Assembly: GCA_023229425.1 (NCBI GenBank) | Contig: JALNZG010000010.1 | Span: 1-64,000 of the forward strand | Origin: Ignavibacteriaceae bacterium | GTDB taxonomy: Bacteria > Bacteroidota > Ignavibacteria > Ignavibacteriales > Ignavibacteriaceae | Length of the DNA: 64,000 nt | Reading direction: 5' to 3' | In this document: one piece after another, positions 35,272 through 44,445 of the stretch | How positions within the stretch are numbered: position 1 is the stretch's first letter | How the letters are laid out: each line of letters opens with the position of its first letter | Program-made: the position numbers and the translations under genes | The notes under the pieces: generated by a model | What the model saw: only the letters and a program-made list of their open reading frames with translations | Told to the model about the DNA's origin: nothing | Database searches by the model: none

Positions 35272-35417
35272 GTTCTCTACCGAAAACTGGTAATTTTTAA
35301 ACACTGAAGAACAAGCAAGAAGGCTGCGCCCAAGGACTGGACGCGCTTTCTTATATCTTTCTGTGTTGGCATACCAGTGCCTTGGTAGATGATGTAACGG
35401 AAGTTGCGTCCTTTTTT
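35272..35417 (+). ncRNA. Structured cis-regulatory leader RNA, copy B
   Basis: It has the same fold as copy A with different pairs: P1 35276-35283/35382-35389 (TCTACCGA/TTGGTAGA), pseudoknot CTGGTA (35287-35292) with TACCAG (35372-35377), hairpin GGCA/TGCC, P3 35301-35310/35356-35366, and P4 35317-35331/35339-35352 with the same AAGGACT loop. The terminator is GATGTAAC-GGAA-GTTGCGTC (35391-35410) followed by C and six T. P4 has one C-A mismatch and P3 one T-T mismatch, so this copy may be slightly decayed. It lies upstream of the receiver-only gene. Confidence 0.65.
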
Positions 35418-35454
35418 ATTTTAATCGAAATCATTTTTTAGGAGTTAACCACAA

Positions 35455-35934
35455 ATGAAAATAACAATCGGCAAGAAGATAGCTTTAACTACCGACTTAC
35501 CCGAATCAGAAACGAGCGAAACTCAAATTCAATCCGCCCCTGGCGGAGAAGAAAAAATATCGTTACAAGAATTGCCTTTGCTTCTTTATGTAGAAGATGA
35601 AAACATCAGCCAAAGAGTAGTTGAAAAATTTTTGCAGGGAATTATTAAGTTAGAATCTGCAAAGACCGGACAGGAGGCATTAGAACTTGCAAATAAGACA
35701 TTGTACGAAGGTTTTTTGATGGATATTCATTTATGTGGGATGGATGGTAAACAAGTAACAGAAGAACTAAGGAAATTACCGCAATACGTTGCCACTACTA
35801 TTATTGCAGTGACAGCCTTCGCCATGCAAGGAGATAAAGAGAAATTTATTGAAGCAGGCTTTACGGATTATATTTCGAAACCATTTTCTAGAGATGAATT
35901 AGTGACTTTAATAAAAAAACATTTCAGAAAATAA
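35455..35934 (+). CDS. Stand-alone receiver protein, internally deleted copy of the hybrid kinase
   Basis: The 159-residue protein keeps the first 10-11 residues of the kinase (MKITIGKKIA) joined in frame to its linker (TDLPESETSETQIQS) and receiver. The receiver keeps the acidic VEDE pocket, phosphoacceptor Asp90 in FLMDIHLCGMDG, the TAF segment and the Lys in YISKPFS. It differs from the parent receiver at scattered sites, so it has been retained in frame for some time. It could act as a phosphate sink or an SpoIIAA/CheY-like adaptor for the parent kinase. AGGAG precedes the ATG. Confidence 0.85.
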   Translation: MKITIGKKIALTTDLPESETSETQIQSAPGGEEKISLQELPLLLYVEDENISQRVVEKFLQGIIKLESAKTGQEALELANKTLYEGFLMDIHLCGMDGKQVTEELRKLPQYVATTIIAVTAFAMQGDKEKFIEAGFTDYISKPFSRDELVTLIKKHFRK

Positions 35935-35964
35935 AAACGCAGTAAGGTGAATGATTAATTCTTA

Positions 35965-37467
35965 TTAAATCTCTATCGGGTCTTTTTTCTCCAAATTCTT
36001 TTTCAATTCTTTTTGAAGTTCCTTTCTCATCTTTTCCATATCAATTTTAAACTTTTCCATCTCTTTCTTAAAGACTTCCATATCTTGATTCATTCTATCG
36101 TTGAACTTGAAAGTTTTTGATGAATCTTGAAAATAAAAGCGGAAAAAATTTGCTATGGAATCAGGATCTGTGATGGCGAAACCTTCATCTCCAACATTAA
36201 ATTGAAATTTCTTTACCCGATTTTTTTTCTTTTTTTCTTTATAAACCGTAACACTTTCGTCAACCGGTGCAGCGACACTTATATCAAAATTAAAGCTTCT
36301 AAGCTGATCAAACGCCTCATCCAACGCCGAATTAATGGAATCGAAATTAGGAAGATAACTTTCCATCGCGATACCCTGTGGAATTTGCACCCTGCAGAAA
36401 TTGGAATCAATCATAACTTTCATTTCATGTGAAGAAGTAAATTCGTCGGGAAAAACTTTCACATCAATTTTAAACCTTTTCAACTTATTTAATTCGGCAG
36501 TATGCTGACTCATCTCTTTTTTAAATTTGCGAATTTCATTTTTCAAATCATCTTTATTATGATGAAGTTTCCGAGTAAAAATTGTATCCGGCGAAAAAAC
36601 AAAATACGTATCTTCGTCCAGTTCGTCCGGTTTTTGCATTCGATGCGTGGATGAAACATTGTTTGCAATAAATGCTGCGGGCATAATTTTATCGGAAACC
36701 TCTTTGTTCACACTGGCAACATAGGAAAGCAAATCCGAGCGGATTGCATTATGATAATTCCAAATACTTGGATTAACTGCCACTGTGTTTTTATCATTTA
36801 CAAGAATATGAGAAGCAATATCATCAGAATAACTTAGTAAAATTGAATCAACTGTTTGTTTTTGAACATTATTTAGTTTCAATGATTTTACAAAGACAGG
36901 CAAATTAAACGCGCTCGCCGAACTTCCAGCATATTTAACTTCAACAAATTGATTACCACTTGAATCACGACCTAAGAGCAACATCTGACGGTCTTCTTTA
37001 TTCAGAGAAAGATTGTTGTTAAATGCAAAATTAAAAATATCTTCGCTGCTCAAATCCGCTACATAAACAAATGGCTTCAGATTAGAAGTGTAAAAATCGA
37101 TAATATTTGATTTCTGTTTAGACAAGAATGTGGGGAAAAAGTCAGGGTAAAACTTTAAGATCCCCATTAAGGAAATTGAAATAATACCAAAGGCGACAAC
37201 CGGCTTTTTTAAAAAAGAGAATAGATTTTCTGATTTTTTTTCTCCTTTAATTTTTTCCATCAACCGGGTAGCAAAATATTCATCATCCGGTAATCGTTTT
37301 AAAGAGGAGAGCAGTTTTTTCACTTTTTTATTTTCTTCCAACTCTTTACGTAATTCCGCTGAAGAAATAAGTTTGTCTTCAAGTAAATCTCTTTCATATT
37401 TCGGTAGTTCATCATCAAGGTATGCGGAAAGTTGTTCTTTGGTATTTTGGTTGTACCATTTCATCAT
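35965..37467 (-). CDS. Membrane anti-sigma factor
   Basis: The 500-residue protein has an N-terminal anti-sigma domain (LSAYLDDELPKYERDLLE, about residues 10-60) without the His/Cys zinc ligands of the ZAS type. A membrane helix lies at about 88-107, then a long extracytoplasmic region. The C-terminus is a charged coiled coil (MEKFKIDMEKMRKELQKEL). It starts inside the stop of the ECF sigma gene (ATGA overlap), so it is the cognate regulator. The external part presumably senses envelope state. Its last nine codons are duplicated at 35055-35081. Confidence 0.82.
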   Translation of the reverse strand: MMKWYNQNTKEQLSAYLDDELPKYERDLLEDKLISSAELRKELEENKKVKKLLSSLKRLPDDEYFATRLMEKIKGEKKSENLFSFLKKPVVAFGIISISLMGILKFYPDFFPTFLSKQKSNIIDFYTSNLKPFVYVADLSSEDIFNFAFNNNLSLNKEDRQMLLLGRDSSGNQFVEVKYAGSSASAFNLPVFVKSLKLNNVQKQTVDSILLSYSDDIASHILVNDKNTVAVNPSIWNYHNAIRSDLLSYVASVNKEVSDKIMPAAFIANNVSSTHRMQKPDELDEDTYFVFSPDTIFTRKLHHNKDDLKNEIRKFKKEMSQHTAELNKLKRFKIDVKVFPDEFTSSHEMKVMIDSNFCRVQIPQGIAMESYLPNFDSINSALDEAFDQLRSFNFDISVAAPVDESVTVYKEKKKKNRVKKFQFNVGDEGFAITDPDSIANFFRFYFQDSSKTFKFNDRMNQDMEVFKKEMEKFKIDMEKMRKELQKELKKNLEKKDPIEI

Positions 37468-38063
37468 AGCAGCTCCTTTTTATAAGGCTCAAGAATTTTT
37501 TTCAATGATTCTCTTGCCCTAAAAATTCTCGACTTTATTGTTCCAACTTCAGTTCCAAGCGTCTCGGCAATTTCTTGATAGCTCAACCCTTCAAAATCTT
37601 TTAAGATGAGAGGAGTTCTTAATTTTTCAGGAAGTTGAGCTACTGCCTTGCGAACAATCTCTTGGATCTCAACATCATCATTCATAGAAACTGAAGGATA
37701 AGAAAGTTCTTCTTCCGAAGCCGAAAACGGTGATAAAATACTTCTTATCTTCACTCTGCGCAGGTGATCCCTACATTTATTTATCGTAATCCTGTAAAGC
37801 CATGTCGTAAATTGAGATTCAAAACGAAAACGATCAAGTTTTTTGAAAACCGAGATAAACACTTCCTGCGAGATGTCATCGATCATATCCGTGCTGTTTA
37901 GCGTTACAAAAATTAGGTTTCGGACTTTTTCTTTATGCCGATTCACTAATGTTTTAAAAACTGACTCATCACCGTCAATAAAACGCTTGATAAGCGAAAA
38001 GTCATCGTTTAGTGTTAAAATTGTTTGTGGTATCACTTTTTCGTTTTTGTTTATTTCATTCAT
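37464..38063 (-). CDS. ECF RNA polymerase sigma factor
   Basis: The 199-residue sigma-70 family protein has region 2 (DDISQEVFISVFKKLDRF, then FTTWLYRITINKCRDHLRR) and region 4 (LPEKLRTPLILKDFEGLSYQEIAETLGTEVGTIKSRIFRAR; the helix-turn-helix is in its second half). It is encoded directly before a membrane anti-sigma factor with a four-base overlap. The pair likely controls an envelope response and its own promoter. Confidence 0.93.
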   Translation of the reverse strand: MNEINKNEKVIPQTILTLNDDFSLIKRFIDGDESVFKTLVNRHKEKVRNLIFVTLNSTDMIDDISQEVFISVFKKLDRFRFESQFTTWLYRITINKCRDHLRRVKIRSILSPFSASEEELSYPSVSMNDDVEIQEIVRKAVAQLPEKLRTPLILKDFEGLSYQEIAETLGTEVGTIKSRIFRARESLKKILEPYKKELL

Positions 38064-38285
38064 ATATTTTGACGGTTTATTATGAATTTTGTTCCATTTA
38101 TTTATTTACCGAAAAATAATCTTATTAATAGAATTAATTACCTTATTTTGAAGAGCGGTATATTTCTGAAAGAAACGGTAATATTCTTTTCAAAAGCTCT
38201 AATTAAAGAAGAATTAATTTTAAAATAACTTGGAAAAGAAACTCTAGCTAATTAAATTTTAGATGAAAAAATTAAGGAGAAGTCA

Positions 38286-38627
38286 ATGAAATTAAAAGTA
38301 GTAGAAAAATATGAAGCAGTAATTATTGAATTGTCAGGAAGTGCCTTAGGCGGTAACGAAGCGACCGAATTTAGCGGAACTTTACGCAAGTTATTAGCCG
38401 AGAACAAGAAAAATATTATTGTTGATTTGGGTGAAGTAACCTTTATGAACAGTTCCGGATTAGGAATGTTGATCAGCGGTTTAACAACCGTAAAAAAAGA
38501 GAATGCTTCATTTAAACTTGCCCGGGTTACCGAAAAAATTGAAAGTCTTTTGGTTATTACCAAGCTTACAACAATTTTTGAATATTATGATACAGTTGAA
38601 AACGCTATTAAGTCTTTCTCTAAGTAA
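38286..38627 (+). CDS. STAS-domain anti-sigma factor antagonist
   Basis: The 113-residue STAS protein has the phosphorylation segment FMNSSGLGMLI (Ser at about 58-59). AAGGAG precedes the ATG by seven bases. It is separate from the RsbU-STAS-RsbW operon, so the genome has at least two antagonists that may share kinases or phosphatases. A terminator at 38655-38688 separates it from purA. Confidence 0.92.
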   Translation: MKLKVVEKYEAVIIELSGSALGGNEATEFSGTLRKLLAENKKNIIVDLGEVTFMNSSGLGMLISGLTTVKKENASFKLARVTEKIESLLVITKLTTIFEYYDTVENAIKSFSK

Positions 38628-38654
38628 TAATTTTTTTTAATAAATTTTGTTAAG

Positions 38655-38688
38655 AACTCCGGGTATTTTTTATTCGGAGTTTTCTTTT
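38655..38688 (+). terminator. Intrinsic terminator
   Basis: AACTCCG / CGGAGTT with a 13-base loop and a TTCTTTT tail, between the STAS gene and purA. Confidence 0.78.
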
Positions 38689-38709
38689 GTCTAAATGGAA
38701 AGGAACATT

Positions 38710-39981
38710 ATGGCTGTATCCGTACTCGTCGGAAGTCAATGGGGTGATGAAGGTAAAGGTAAAATTGTCGATCTACTTTCAAATTCATATGAAATTGTTG
38801 CACGATATCAAGGCGGCGCTAATGCGGGGCATACCGTTGAGATAGGTGATAAAAAATATATTTTACATCTCATCCCTTCAGGCATCCTCAGAGAAAACGT
38901 AATTTGTGTAATAGGCAACGGTGTGGTTATTGACCCTGTCGCTTTGTTAGATGAAATCGCTTTTTTGGAAGGACAGAATATTTCTGTAAAAGATAGATTG
39001 TTCATCAGCCAGAATGCCCACCTTATTATGCCTTATCATAAATTATTAGATTCAATAAGTGAAAGTGGAAAAAATAAAATTGGAACTACTGGAAGAGGAA
39101 TTGGTCCTTGCTATATAGATAAATACGCACGCAAGGGGATTAAGATAAACGACTTACTTCATCCCGATGTTCTTGAAAGAAAAATTCGTGAAAATATTGC
39201 AGAGAAAAATTTACTTTTGAAAAACATTTATCATCACGAAGAATTAGATGTTGATGAAATAATAAAGTCTTATTTGGAATTTGATGAAAAAATTGATCAG
39301 TATATTAAAGATGTCCCTTCATATTTAAATCAGGCAATTAAAGAAGGTAAATCAATTTTATTAGAAGGAGCTCAAGGAGCGTTGCTAGATGTAGATTTTG
39401 GCACGTACCCTTTTGTTACTTCCTCCCATCCAACTTCCGGCGGAGCTTGTACGGGAACCGGCATCCCGCCAAATAAAATTACTGATGTAATTGGAATTGT
39501 AAAAGCTTATACAACACGGGTTGGCGAAGGTTCTTTCCCAACGGAATTATTGGACGCAACCGGAGAAAAACTTCGCGCTGTCGGGAATGAGTTTGGCGCT
39601 ACTACCGGCAGGCCTCGGCGATGCGGTTGGTACGACGCATTCCTCGTTCGTTATTCTGCAATGATCAACGGCATTGATTCGGTTGCATTAACCAAATTAG
39701 ATGTATTAAGTCCATTTGAAGAAATTAACATTTGTACCGGCTATGAATTCAACGGGAAACTATTAAAGTCGTTCCCGACTGACTATGAAAGACTTTCTTC
39801 CGTAAAACCTGTTTACAAAACCGTTCCGGGTTGGAGTAAAGATATTTCGCATTGCGAATCGTACGCAGACTTGCCTCAAGCAACTAAAGATTATTTAGAT
39901 ATTATTTCGGAAGAATCGGAAATAAAAATTAATATTATTTCCGTTGGACCTAAAAGAGCACAAACATTTTTTGTTTCATAA
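38710..39981 (+). CDS. purA: Adenylosuccinate synthetase
   Basis: The 423-residue enzyme starts at the ATG at 38710, preceded by AAAGGAA; an ATG at 38695 is upstream of that site. The GTP-binding loop GSQWGDEGKGK (residues 8-18) and the IMP site GHTVE (His41), GTTGRGIGP and TTGRPRR are intact. It converts IMP and aspartate to adenylosuccinate with GTP in AMP synthesis. A histidine kinase gene follows within 30 bases. Confidence 0.97.
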   Translation: MAVSVLVGSQWGDEGKGKIVDLLSNSYEIVARYQGGANAGHTVEIGDKKYILHLIPSGILRENVICVIGNGVVIDPVALLDEIAFLEGQNISVKDRLFISQNAHLIMPYHKLLDSISESGKNKIGTTGRGIGPCYIDKYARKGIKINDLLHPDVLERKIRENIAEKNLLLKNIYHHEELDVDEIIKSYLEFDEKIDQYIKDVPSYLNQAIKEGKSILLEGAQGALLDVDFGTYPFVTSSHPTSGGACTGTGIPPNKITDVIGIVKAYTTRVGEGSFPTELLDATGEKLRAVGNEFGATTGRPRRCGWYDAFLVRYSAMINGIDSVALTKLDVLSPFEEINICTGYEFNGKLLKSFPTDYERLSSVKPVYKTVPGWSKDISHCESYADLPQATKDYLDIISEESEIKINIISVGPKRAQTFFVS

Positions 39982-40008
39982 CTCAATTTATTTTTCGGAA
40001 TCTGTATT

Positions 40009-41223
40009 ATGAAGATGTCCGGCGGACCTGCCTCTGTAAATATTAAAATTATTTTATTAATTATTGCAATTAGTATTGGCGGCGGCACACTTTTTTTTAC
40101 AAGTGATTTAGTTGAAAAACTCCAGGAAAAGGAAAGACAAATTGTTCAACTCTATGCTAAGGGGTTGGAATATGTAGCAAATACCTCCGATGTAAATGCA
40201 GACATTACTTTTCTTTTTGAAAATATTATAAGACCTATCGACTTCCCGCTTATTCTAACAGATGAAAACGACAACATCAACTTAAAAAGCAAATCGGATA
40301 TTCGAAACATAAGATTTGATTCAACCCTTTCCAGAGAAAGATTAATTACCTTTTTCCGCAACAAACTACGTGAAATGGACGAAGCGAATAATCCTATCAA
40401 TGTTACTTACATCGCCGGAAAAGATACTATTATTTTAACTAGGATCCATTACGGCAATTCCGGGTTAATAAATCAGCTAAAGTATTATCCGTATTTACAA
40501 ATTCTGATAGTTAGTATTTTCATTATTATCGGCTACATAGGATTCAGCCAAATTAAAAAAAGCGAGCAGAGTAATATTTGGGTGGGAATGGCAAAAGAAA
40601 CTGCACATCAATTCGGAACACCCATATCAAGCTTAATGGGATGGGTTGAAATTCTAAAACTCCATTATAGCGACCCGGATAAAGTATTAGATACTGCGGA
40701 AGAAATAGAAAATGATGTAGAAAAATTAAATAAAATAACTAATCGCTTTTCGAAGATCGGATCGAAGCCTGAATTAAAGAATGGAAATATCACCGAGATA
40801 CTTCAAAATGTTGTTGAGTACTTTAAACGAAGGATCCCGCAAACCGGGAAAAAAGTTTCAATTGAACTTGTCGGTGAGGCAAAGATAGAGCTGAAACTGC
40901 ACGCCGAGTTATTTGAATGGGTTATTGAAAACCTTATTAAAAATGCGCTAGATTCAATCCCACACGATAACGGTAAAATCATTCTTTCTGTAAAAAAAGT
41001 TAGACACAAAATTGAAATTGAAATTGCGGATAACGGCAAAGGAATCGACACCAAGAACAGAAAAGATATTTTTAGACCGGGTTATAGCACCAAAAGACGT
41101 GGCTGGGGTTTGGGTTTAAGTCTTTCTAAAAGAATAATAGAAGAGTACCACAAAGGGAAAATTTTTGTTAAAAGCAGCGCACTCAACGAAGGAACAGTGT
41201 TCAAAATTATTTTAAATGCTTAA
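40009..41223 (+). CDS. Membrane sensor histidine kinase
   Basis: The 404-residue protein has two membrane helices (about 12-30 and 163-182) around a 130-residue extracytoplasmic domain. A variant HisKA motif MAKETAHQFGTPISSL has His200, and the HATPase domain has NLIKNALDSI, ADNGKGID and GWGLGLSLSKRI. This AHQxGTPxSSL type is common in Bacteroidetes-related genomes. No response regulator is adjacent. Position after purA suggests read-through expression. A start at M3 (MSGGPAS) is equally possible. Confidence 0.9.
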   Translation: MKMSGGPASVNIKIILLIIAISIGGGTLFFTSDLVEKLQEKERQIVQLYAKGLEYVANTSDVNADITFLFENIIRPIDFPLILTDENDNINLKSKSDIRNIRFDSTLSRERLITFFRNKLREMDEANNPINVTYIAGKDTIILTRIHYGNSGLINQLKYYPYLQILIVSIFIIIGYIGFSQIKKSEQSNIWVGMAKETAHQFGTPISSLMGWVEILKLHYSDPDKVLDTAEEIENDVEKLNKITNRFSKIGSKPELKNGNITEILQNVVEYFKRRIPQTGKKVSIELVGEAKIELKLHAELFEWVIENLIKNALDSIPHDNGKIILSVKKVRHKIEIEIADNGKGIDTKNRKDIFRPGYSTKRRGWGLGLSLSKRIIEEYHKGKIFVKSSALNEGTVFKIILNA

Positions 41224-41316
41224 CAAAGACAATTCTTTCTTTTGATAAATCATTCTCTAGAGATGTAAAGGGTTAAATAAAAATTAAATTTCACTTAATT
41301 TTCAAAGATATTTTTA

Positions 41317-41438
41317 TGGCATAAGAATTGTTTATTTACTGTGTGTGAGAAATAAATAATTATTTCCACATAGTACCCTCCTTATAGAAACACATAAACT
41401 GCCAAGGTCTAGCCCTCTTCCTTGGCAGTTTTGCTTTT
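41317..41438 (+). ncRNA. Candidate small RNA with its own promoter-like box and terminator
   Basis: TGGCATAAGAATTG (from 41317) resembles a -24/-12 promoter. It is followed by about 55 bases with an AT-rich hairpin (AAATAA..TTATTT) and an exposed ACCCTCCTT stretch, which could pair with Shine-Dalgarno sequences. A strong terminator AACTGCCAAGG/CCTTGGCAGTT (41397-41430) plus a T-rich tail ends it. The terminator may simply serve the upstream kinase gene, so the RNA is a hypothesis. Confidence 0.35.
41397..41438 (+). terminator. Intrinsic terminator
   Basis: An 11-bp perfect stem AACTGCCAAGG / CCTTGGCAGTT with a 12-base loop and TTGCTTTT tail, 170 bases after the kinase stop. Confidence 0.9.
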
Positions 41439-41481
41439 AAAGAAACATCAATAATATTTTACAGCCGGCAATAATTTCTTA

Positions 41482-42846
41482 TTATCGTAAAAGAATCATT
41501 TTTTTCGTTAGTGTTTCTCCATTAGTCTGTAACCGATAGAAGTATGTTCCGCTTGAAAGTGGTTGGTTCGAAATATTTTTTGCGTCAAACAAAGTCTGAT
41601 ACTTTCCTTCAAATTGATATTCATTTACGAGTGTTGCAATCTCATTCCCCAAAACATCATAAACTTTCAAAGTAACAAAACTTCCACTTTGCAATTCATA
41701 ATTAATTATTGTGGCTGGGTTAAAGGGATTCGGATAATTGTCAAACAATTTAAAATTATTTATTGCAACTGACTTGTCCTCTACATCCGTTGGATTGTAA
41801 GTATAGAGAGTCTGTGATTGGTTCTCCCATGAAGAACCTAAATAACTTTCATATAATTCTTTGGTAATATTATCATCAACATTATAAAAATTAGTTGTGC
41901 GGTCATTATCTTTCCAAGCATTTTGATACATTTGCTGACCTAGCGTAGAAAGTACTTTATTCGTAGCTGAATACGTATAAATTATTTTCTGACCCTCTGA
42001 CCAATTAGTAGCGTTAATATCCCAAAATTTGTACAAACTTTCCAAGACAAAAGAGTCGGATCCATCATAAGTGTATTCATACCGGTTAATATTTTGCAAT
42101 GTTGTTGGATTTGTAAATGCTTGCTCCATTTCAATGGTAGGCAAAAGTTTGGAATTTCTTGCATAACTTGTTTTTAAAGTATCCACCCATTGATTAGTCC
42201 TCCAATCTGCTCGAATTTCAGTTTGCAGTTCTTCCTGATTAGACAGATTATACATGTAAGTAATTTTTCTATGGTTTTCCATAGTAAACGTTGAAAAATT
42301 TAATTGCTCTATTGTCTCTGTTAGCGGGAGCCCAATTGAATTGTTAGTATATGTTACTTTTGCATAGGGCATTAATCCGGCGCCAAAATCCATCTGTTGA
42401 TCAGAGCGAATTAAAAAGTTGTTGGCATCATAAGTATAGTCACTCTGTCCTTGTAATTTCCAATCATTTACGCTAAAAGTATAACTTTTTAACTGTAAGA
42501 ATCCCAAGATTGTCCCGGTTATCTTAAAATGAAATTCATATTTAGCCTGATTTACCCAACCTGTTTGCGGATTATTGAATGAATAAGTTGCAACCATCGT
42601 CCAAGTAGCAGTATCCAAAGTTGTAATAGTCTTTTGGCTAGAGATCCAATTACCGCTCATCCATTGCTGCTGGAGTTTTTCTTCGTAGAGAACATAAGAC
42701 CCTACAGTTACAGTTGAAATTCCGGTTTGTACAGCATGGGAATTCTTTGGGAAAAGATTTGCAAGGTTCTTCATGTCGGGTTTGTTTTCCCCGGAAAGTG
42801 AATGAAAAAATAGAAACAAAAAAACAAGTACCAATTTGCTTTTCAT
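41482..42846 (-). CDS. Secreted protein with T9SS sorting domain
   Basis: The 454-residue protein has a signal peptide (MKSKLVLVFLFLFFHSLSG) and a central region of repeated beta-strand units with YTYD/YTYN phrases. A C-terminal type IX sorting domain starts at NYPNPFNPATIINYEL and ends KKMILLR. The repeats recall YD-type or WD-like extracellular repeats, but I see no catalytic motif. It would be exported across the outer membrane and displayed or released. Confidence 0.85.
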   Translation of the reverse strand: MKSKLVLVFLFLFFHSLSGENKPDMKNLANLFPKNSHAVQTGISTVTVGSYVLYEEKLQQQWMSGNWISSQKTITTLDTATWTMVATYSFNNPQTGWVNQAKYEFHFKITGTILGFLQLKSYTFSVNDWKLQGQSDYTYDANNFLIRSDQQMDFGAGLMPYAKVTYTNNSIGLPLTETIEQLNFSTFTMENHRKITYMYNLSNQEELQTEIRADWRTNQWVDTLKTSYARNSKLLPTIEMEQAFTNPTTLQNINRYEYTYDGSDSFVLESLYKFWDINATNWSEGQKIIYTYSATNKVLSTLGQQMYQNAWKDNDRTTNFYNVDDNITKELYESYLGSSWENQSQTLYTYNPTDVEDKSVAINNFKLFDNYPNPFNPATIINYELQSGSFVTLKVYDVLGNEIATLVNEYQFEGKYQTLFDAKNISNQPLSSGTYFYRLQTNGETLTKKMILLR

Positions 42847-42969
42847 AGCAGCTCCTTTTGATTAATTGAAATACCTCTTACATGGAACTTATCTAAGGAA
42901 GAAATGAGAAACTATACTGCAAATGTCGTATTTATCTTTGTTCTATAAGCATATTAGACTTGAAATAGG

Positions 42970-44349
42970 TTAGGACTCAAGAGGAAGAAAGACAAGGAAC
43001 GAGGTGCCGGGTTTGTTTTCCGAAGCAAGCCGTGCCGGACTTTGTACTTCAACGGTTCCCCCATGTCTTTCAATCACATGTTTAATTATTGATAACCCCA
43101 TTCCGGTTCCTTCATACCCCTTGCTTCTGATGTTAGACGCTCGATAGAAATCGTTAAATATTTTTTCTAAATCTTTTTCCGGAATTCCGATCCCATTATC
43201 ACAAACTTCAAGTTGGATACCATTTCCCTTTTCATCCAGAATAATTTCAACCACTCCTTCATCATCAATATATTTAAATGCATTACTTATCAAGTTGGAA
43301 AAAGCTATTTCCAGAAGAAACCTATCCCCTAATATTTTTGCTTTAACTTTCCGGTTATCTTTGAAATGTAATTTTATTTTTTTTCTTTCAATGATAGCTC
43401 TCTGTTTTTGAATCACCGAACTAAGGATATCTCTAACTTTAATTTCCTCTTTTTTAATTTCATCAAGTAATCGAAGCTTTGATACACTCAGGACATCATT
43501 AGTTAATTGTATAGCTTCTGCCGATCGAGTGCGAGCTCTATTTAATTTATTTAATACTTTTTCGTTCACAGATCCAAGAAAACCTTGTAGAATCAAGTCA
43601 AGATAAGAGTGTAAGGCAGCCAACGGTGTTTTAATTTCGTGGACAACTCCCATCACATATTTTTGCTTTTCAACCTCTGCGGCTTTAAGTTGTTCCAACG
43701 ATTCGACCAACTCTTGTTCCATCCGGTATAATTGATTTGCGATCTTATTCGCAAGTACTACACTCATCAATATCACGAACCCAAAAATTGTTGAATACGC
43801 GACACTAAATTTAAAATTATTGTACAACGGGGTTTGCAATAATCCTGTCACGGCATGGTGAGAGATCAAGTTGTGGTATTCCCCAAAAACAATTCCATAA
43901 AAAACAAAAACAACAGAAAAAGCGATAGTGTAAATTACAGTACCGGGCAGAATAAGACTTCCTATTATCATATGAAAAACAAAAAGCATAAACAGCGGAG
44001 TTTCTATTCCTCCTGTAAAATAAACTACCAGCATTAATGCAGTAAGGTCCAAGAGCATTTGTACAAGGGAGAAGTGGAGGGGATTAAATTTGAAGGGATC
44101 GCACTTTAAATATATTCGAACCCACTGAAGTATTCCGTTGTAGACAAGAATAATGCAATTGATGAGAGAGAGGGCGACCAACTGTGTATTTGTAAACTTT
44201 ATACCTAAAAGGTATTCTGAACTGACTATGAAGACAAAGAGCATGAGCACAGCTCCATAGCGAAGTTTGATAAACCATGAATTACGCCGTTTTATAGCTC
44301 CCCAAAACTCTTCGTTATAAATGGCCCAAGATGGAACTAATGAAACCAT
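42970..44349 (-). CDS. Six-helix membrane sensor histidine kinase
   Basis: The 459-residue kinase has about six membrane helices (residues 25-205), a coiled linker, HisKA with His237 in GVVHEIKTPLAAL, and a HATPase domain with NLISNAFKYID, DNGIGIPEKDL and GTGMGLSIIKHV. No periplasmic domain is seen, so it likely senses a membrane or intramembrane signal. It is 97 bases downstream of the hydrogenase operon, after that operon's terminator, in the same direction. Confidence 0.9.
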   Translation of the reverse strand: MVSLVPSWAIYNEEFWGAIKRRNSWFIKLRYGAVLMLFVFIVSSEYLLGIKFTNTQLVALSLINCIILVYNGILQWVRIYLKCDPFKFNPLHFSLVQMLLDLTALMLVVYFTGGIETPLFMLFVFHMIIGSLILPGTVIYTIAFSVVFVFYGIVFGEYHNLISHHAVTGLLQTPLYNNFKFSVAYSTIFGFVILMSVVLANKIANQLYRMEQELVESLEQLKAAEVEKQKYVMGVVHEIKTPLAALHSYLDLILQGFLGSVNEKVLNKLNRARTRSAEAIQLTNDVLSVSKLRLLDEIKKEEIKVRDILSSVIQKQRAIIERKKIKLHFKDNRKVKAKILGDRFLLEIAFSNLISNAFKYIDDEGVVEIILDEKGNGIQLEVCDNGIGIPEKDLEKIFNDFYRASNIRSKGYEGTGMGLSIIKHVIERHGGTVEVQSPARLASENKPGTSFLVFLPLES

Positions 44350-44391
44350 AGAATCCCTTAACTACATGAGAGTTTAAGTATTGCACTTTTA

Positions 44392-44421
44392 TAAAACCGG
44401 CTTCAAAAACAGCCGGTTTTA
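44392..44421 (-). terminator. Intrinsic terminator of the hydrogenase operon
   Basis: AAAACCGGCT / AGCCGGTTTT with an eight-base loop, 25 bases after the hydA stop on the minus strand, followed by a T-rich stretch. Confidence 0.85.
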
Positions 44422-44445
44422 TAGATTAAAATTATGCAGATAAAT

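Larger units (their letters stand above)
35089..35462 (+). repeat. Duplicated leader region, copy B
   Basis: The second copy of the kinase leader. It matches 31526-31980 closely up to about 35255 and again around the start codon, but the structured RNA part has diverged in its stems. It lacks the 64-base insert of copy A. Confidence 0.88.
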
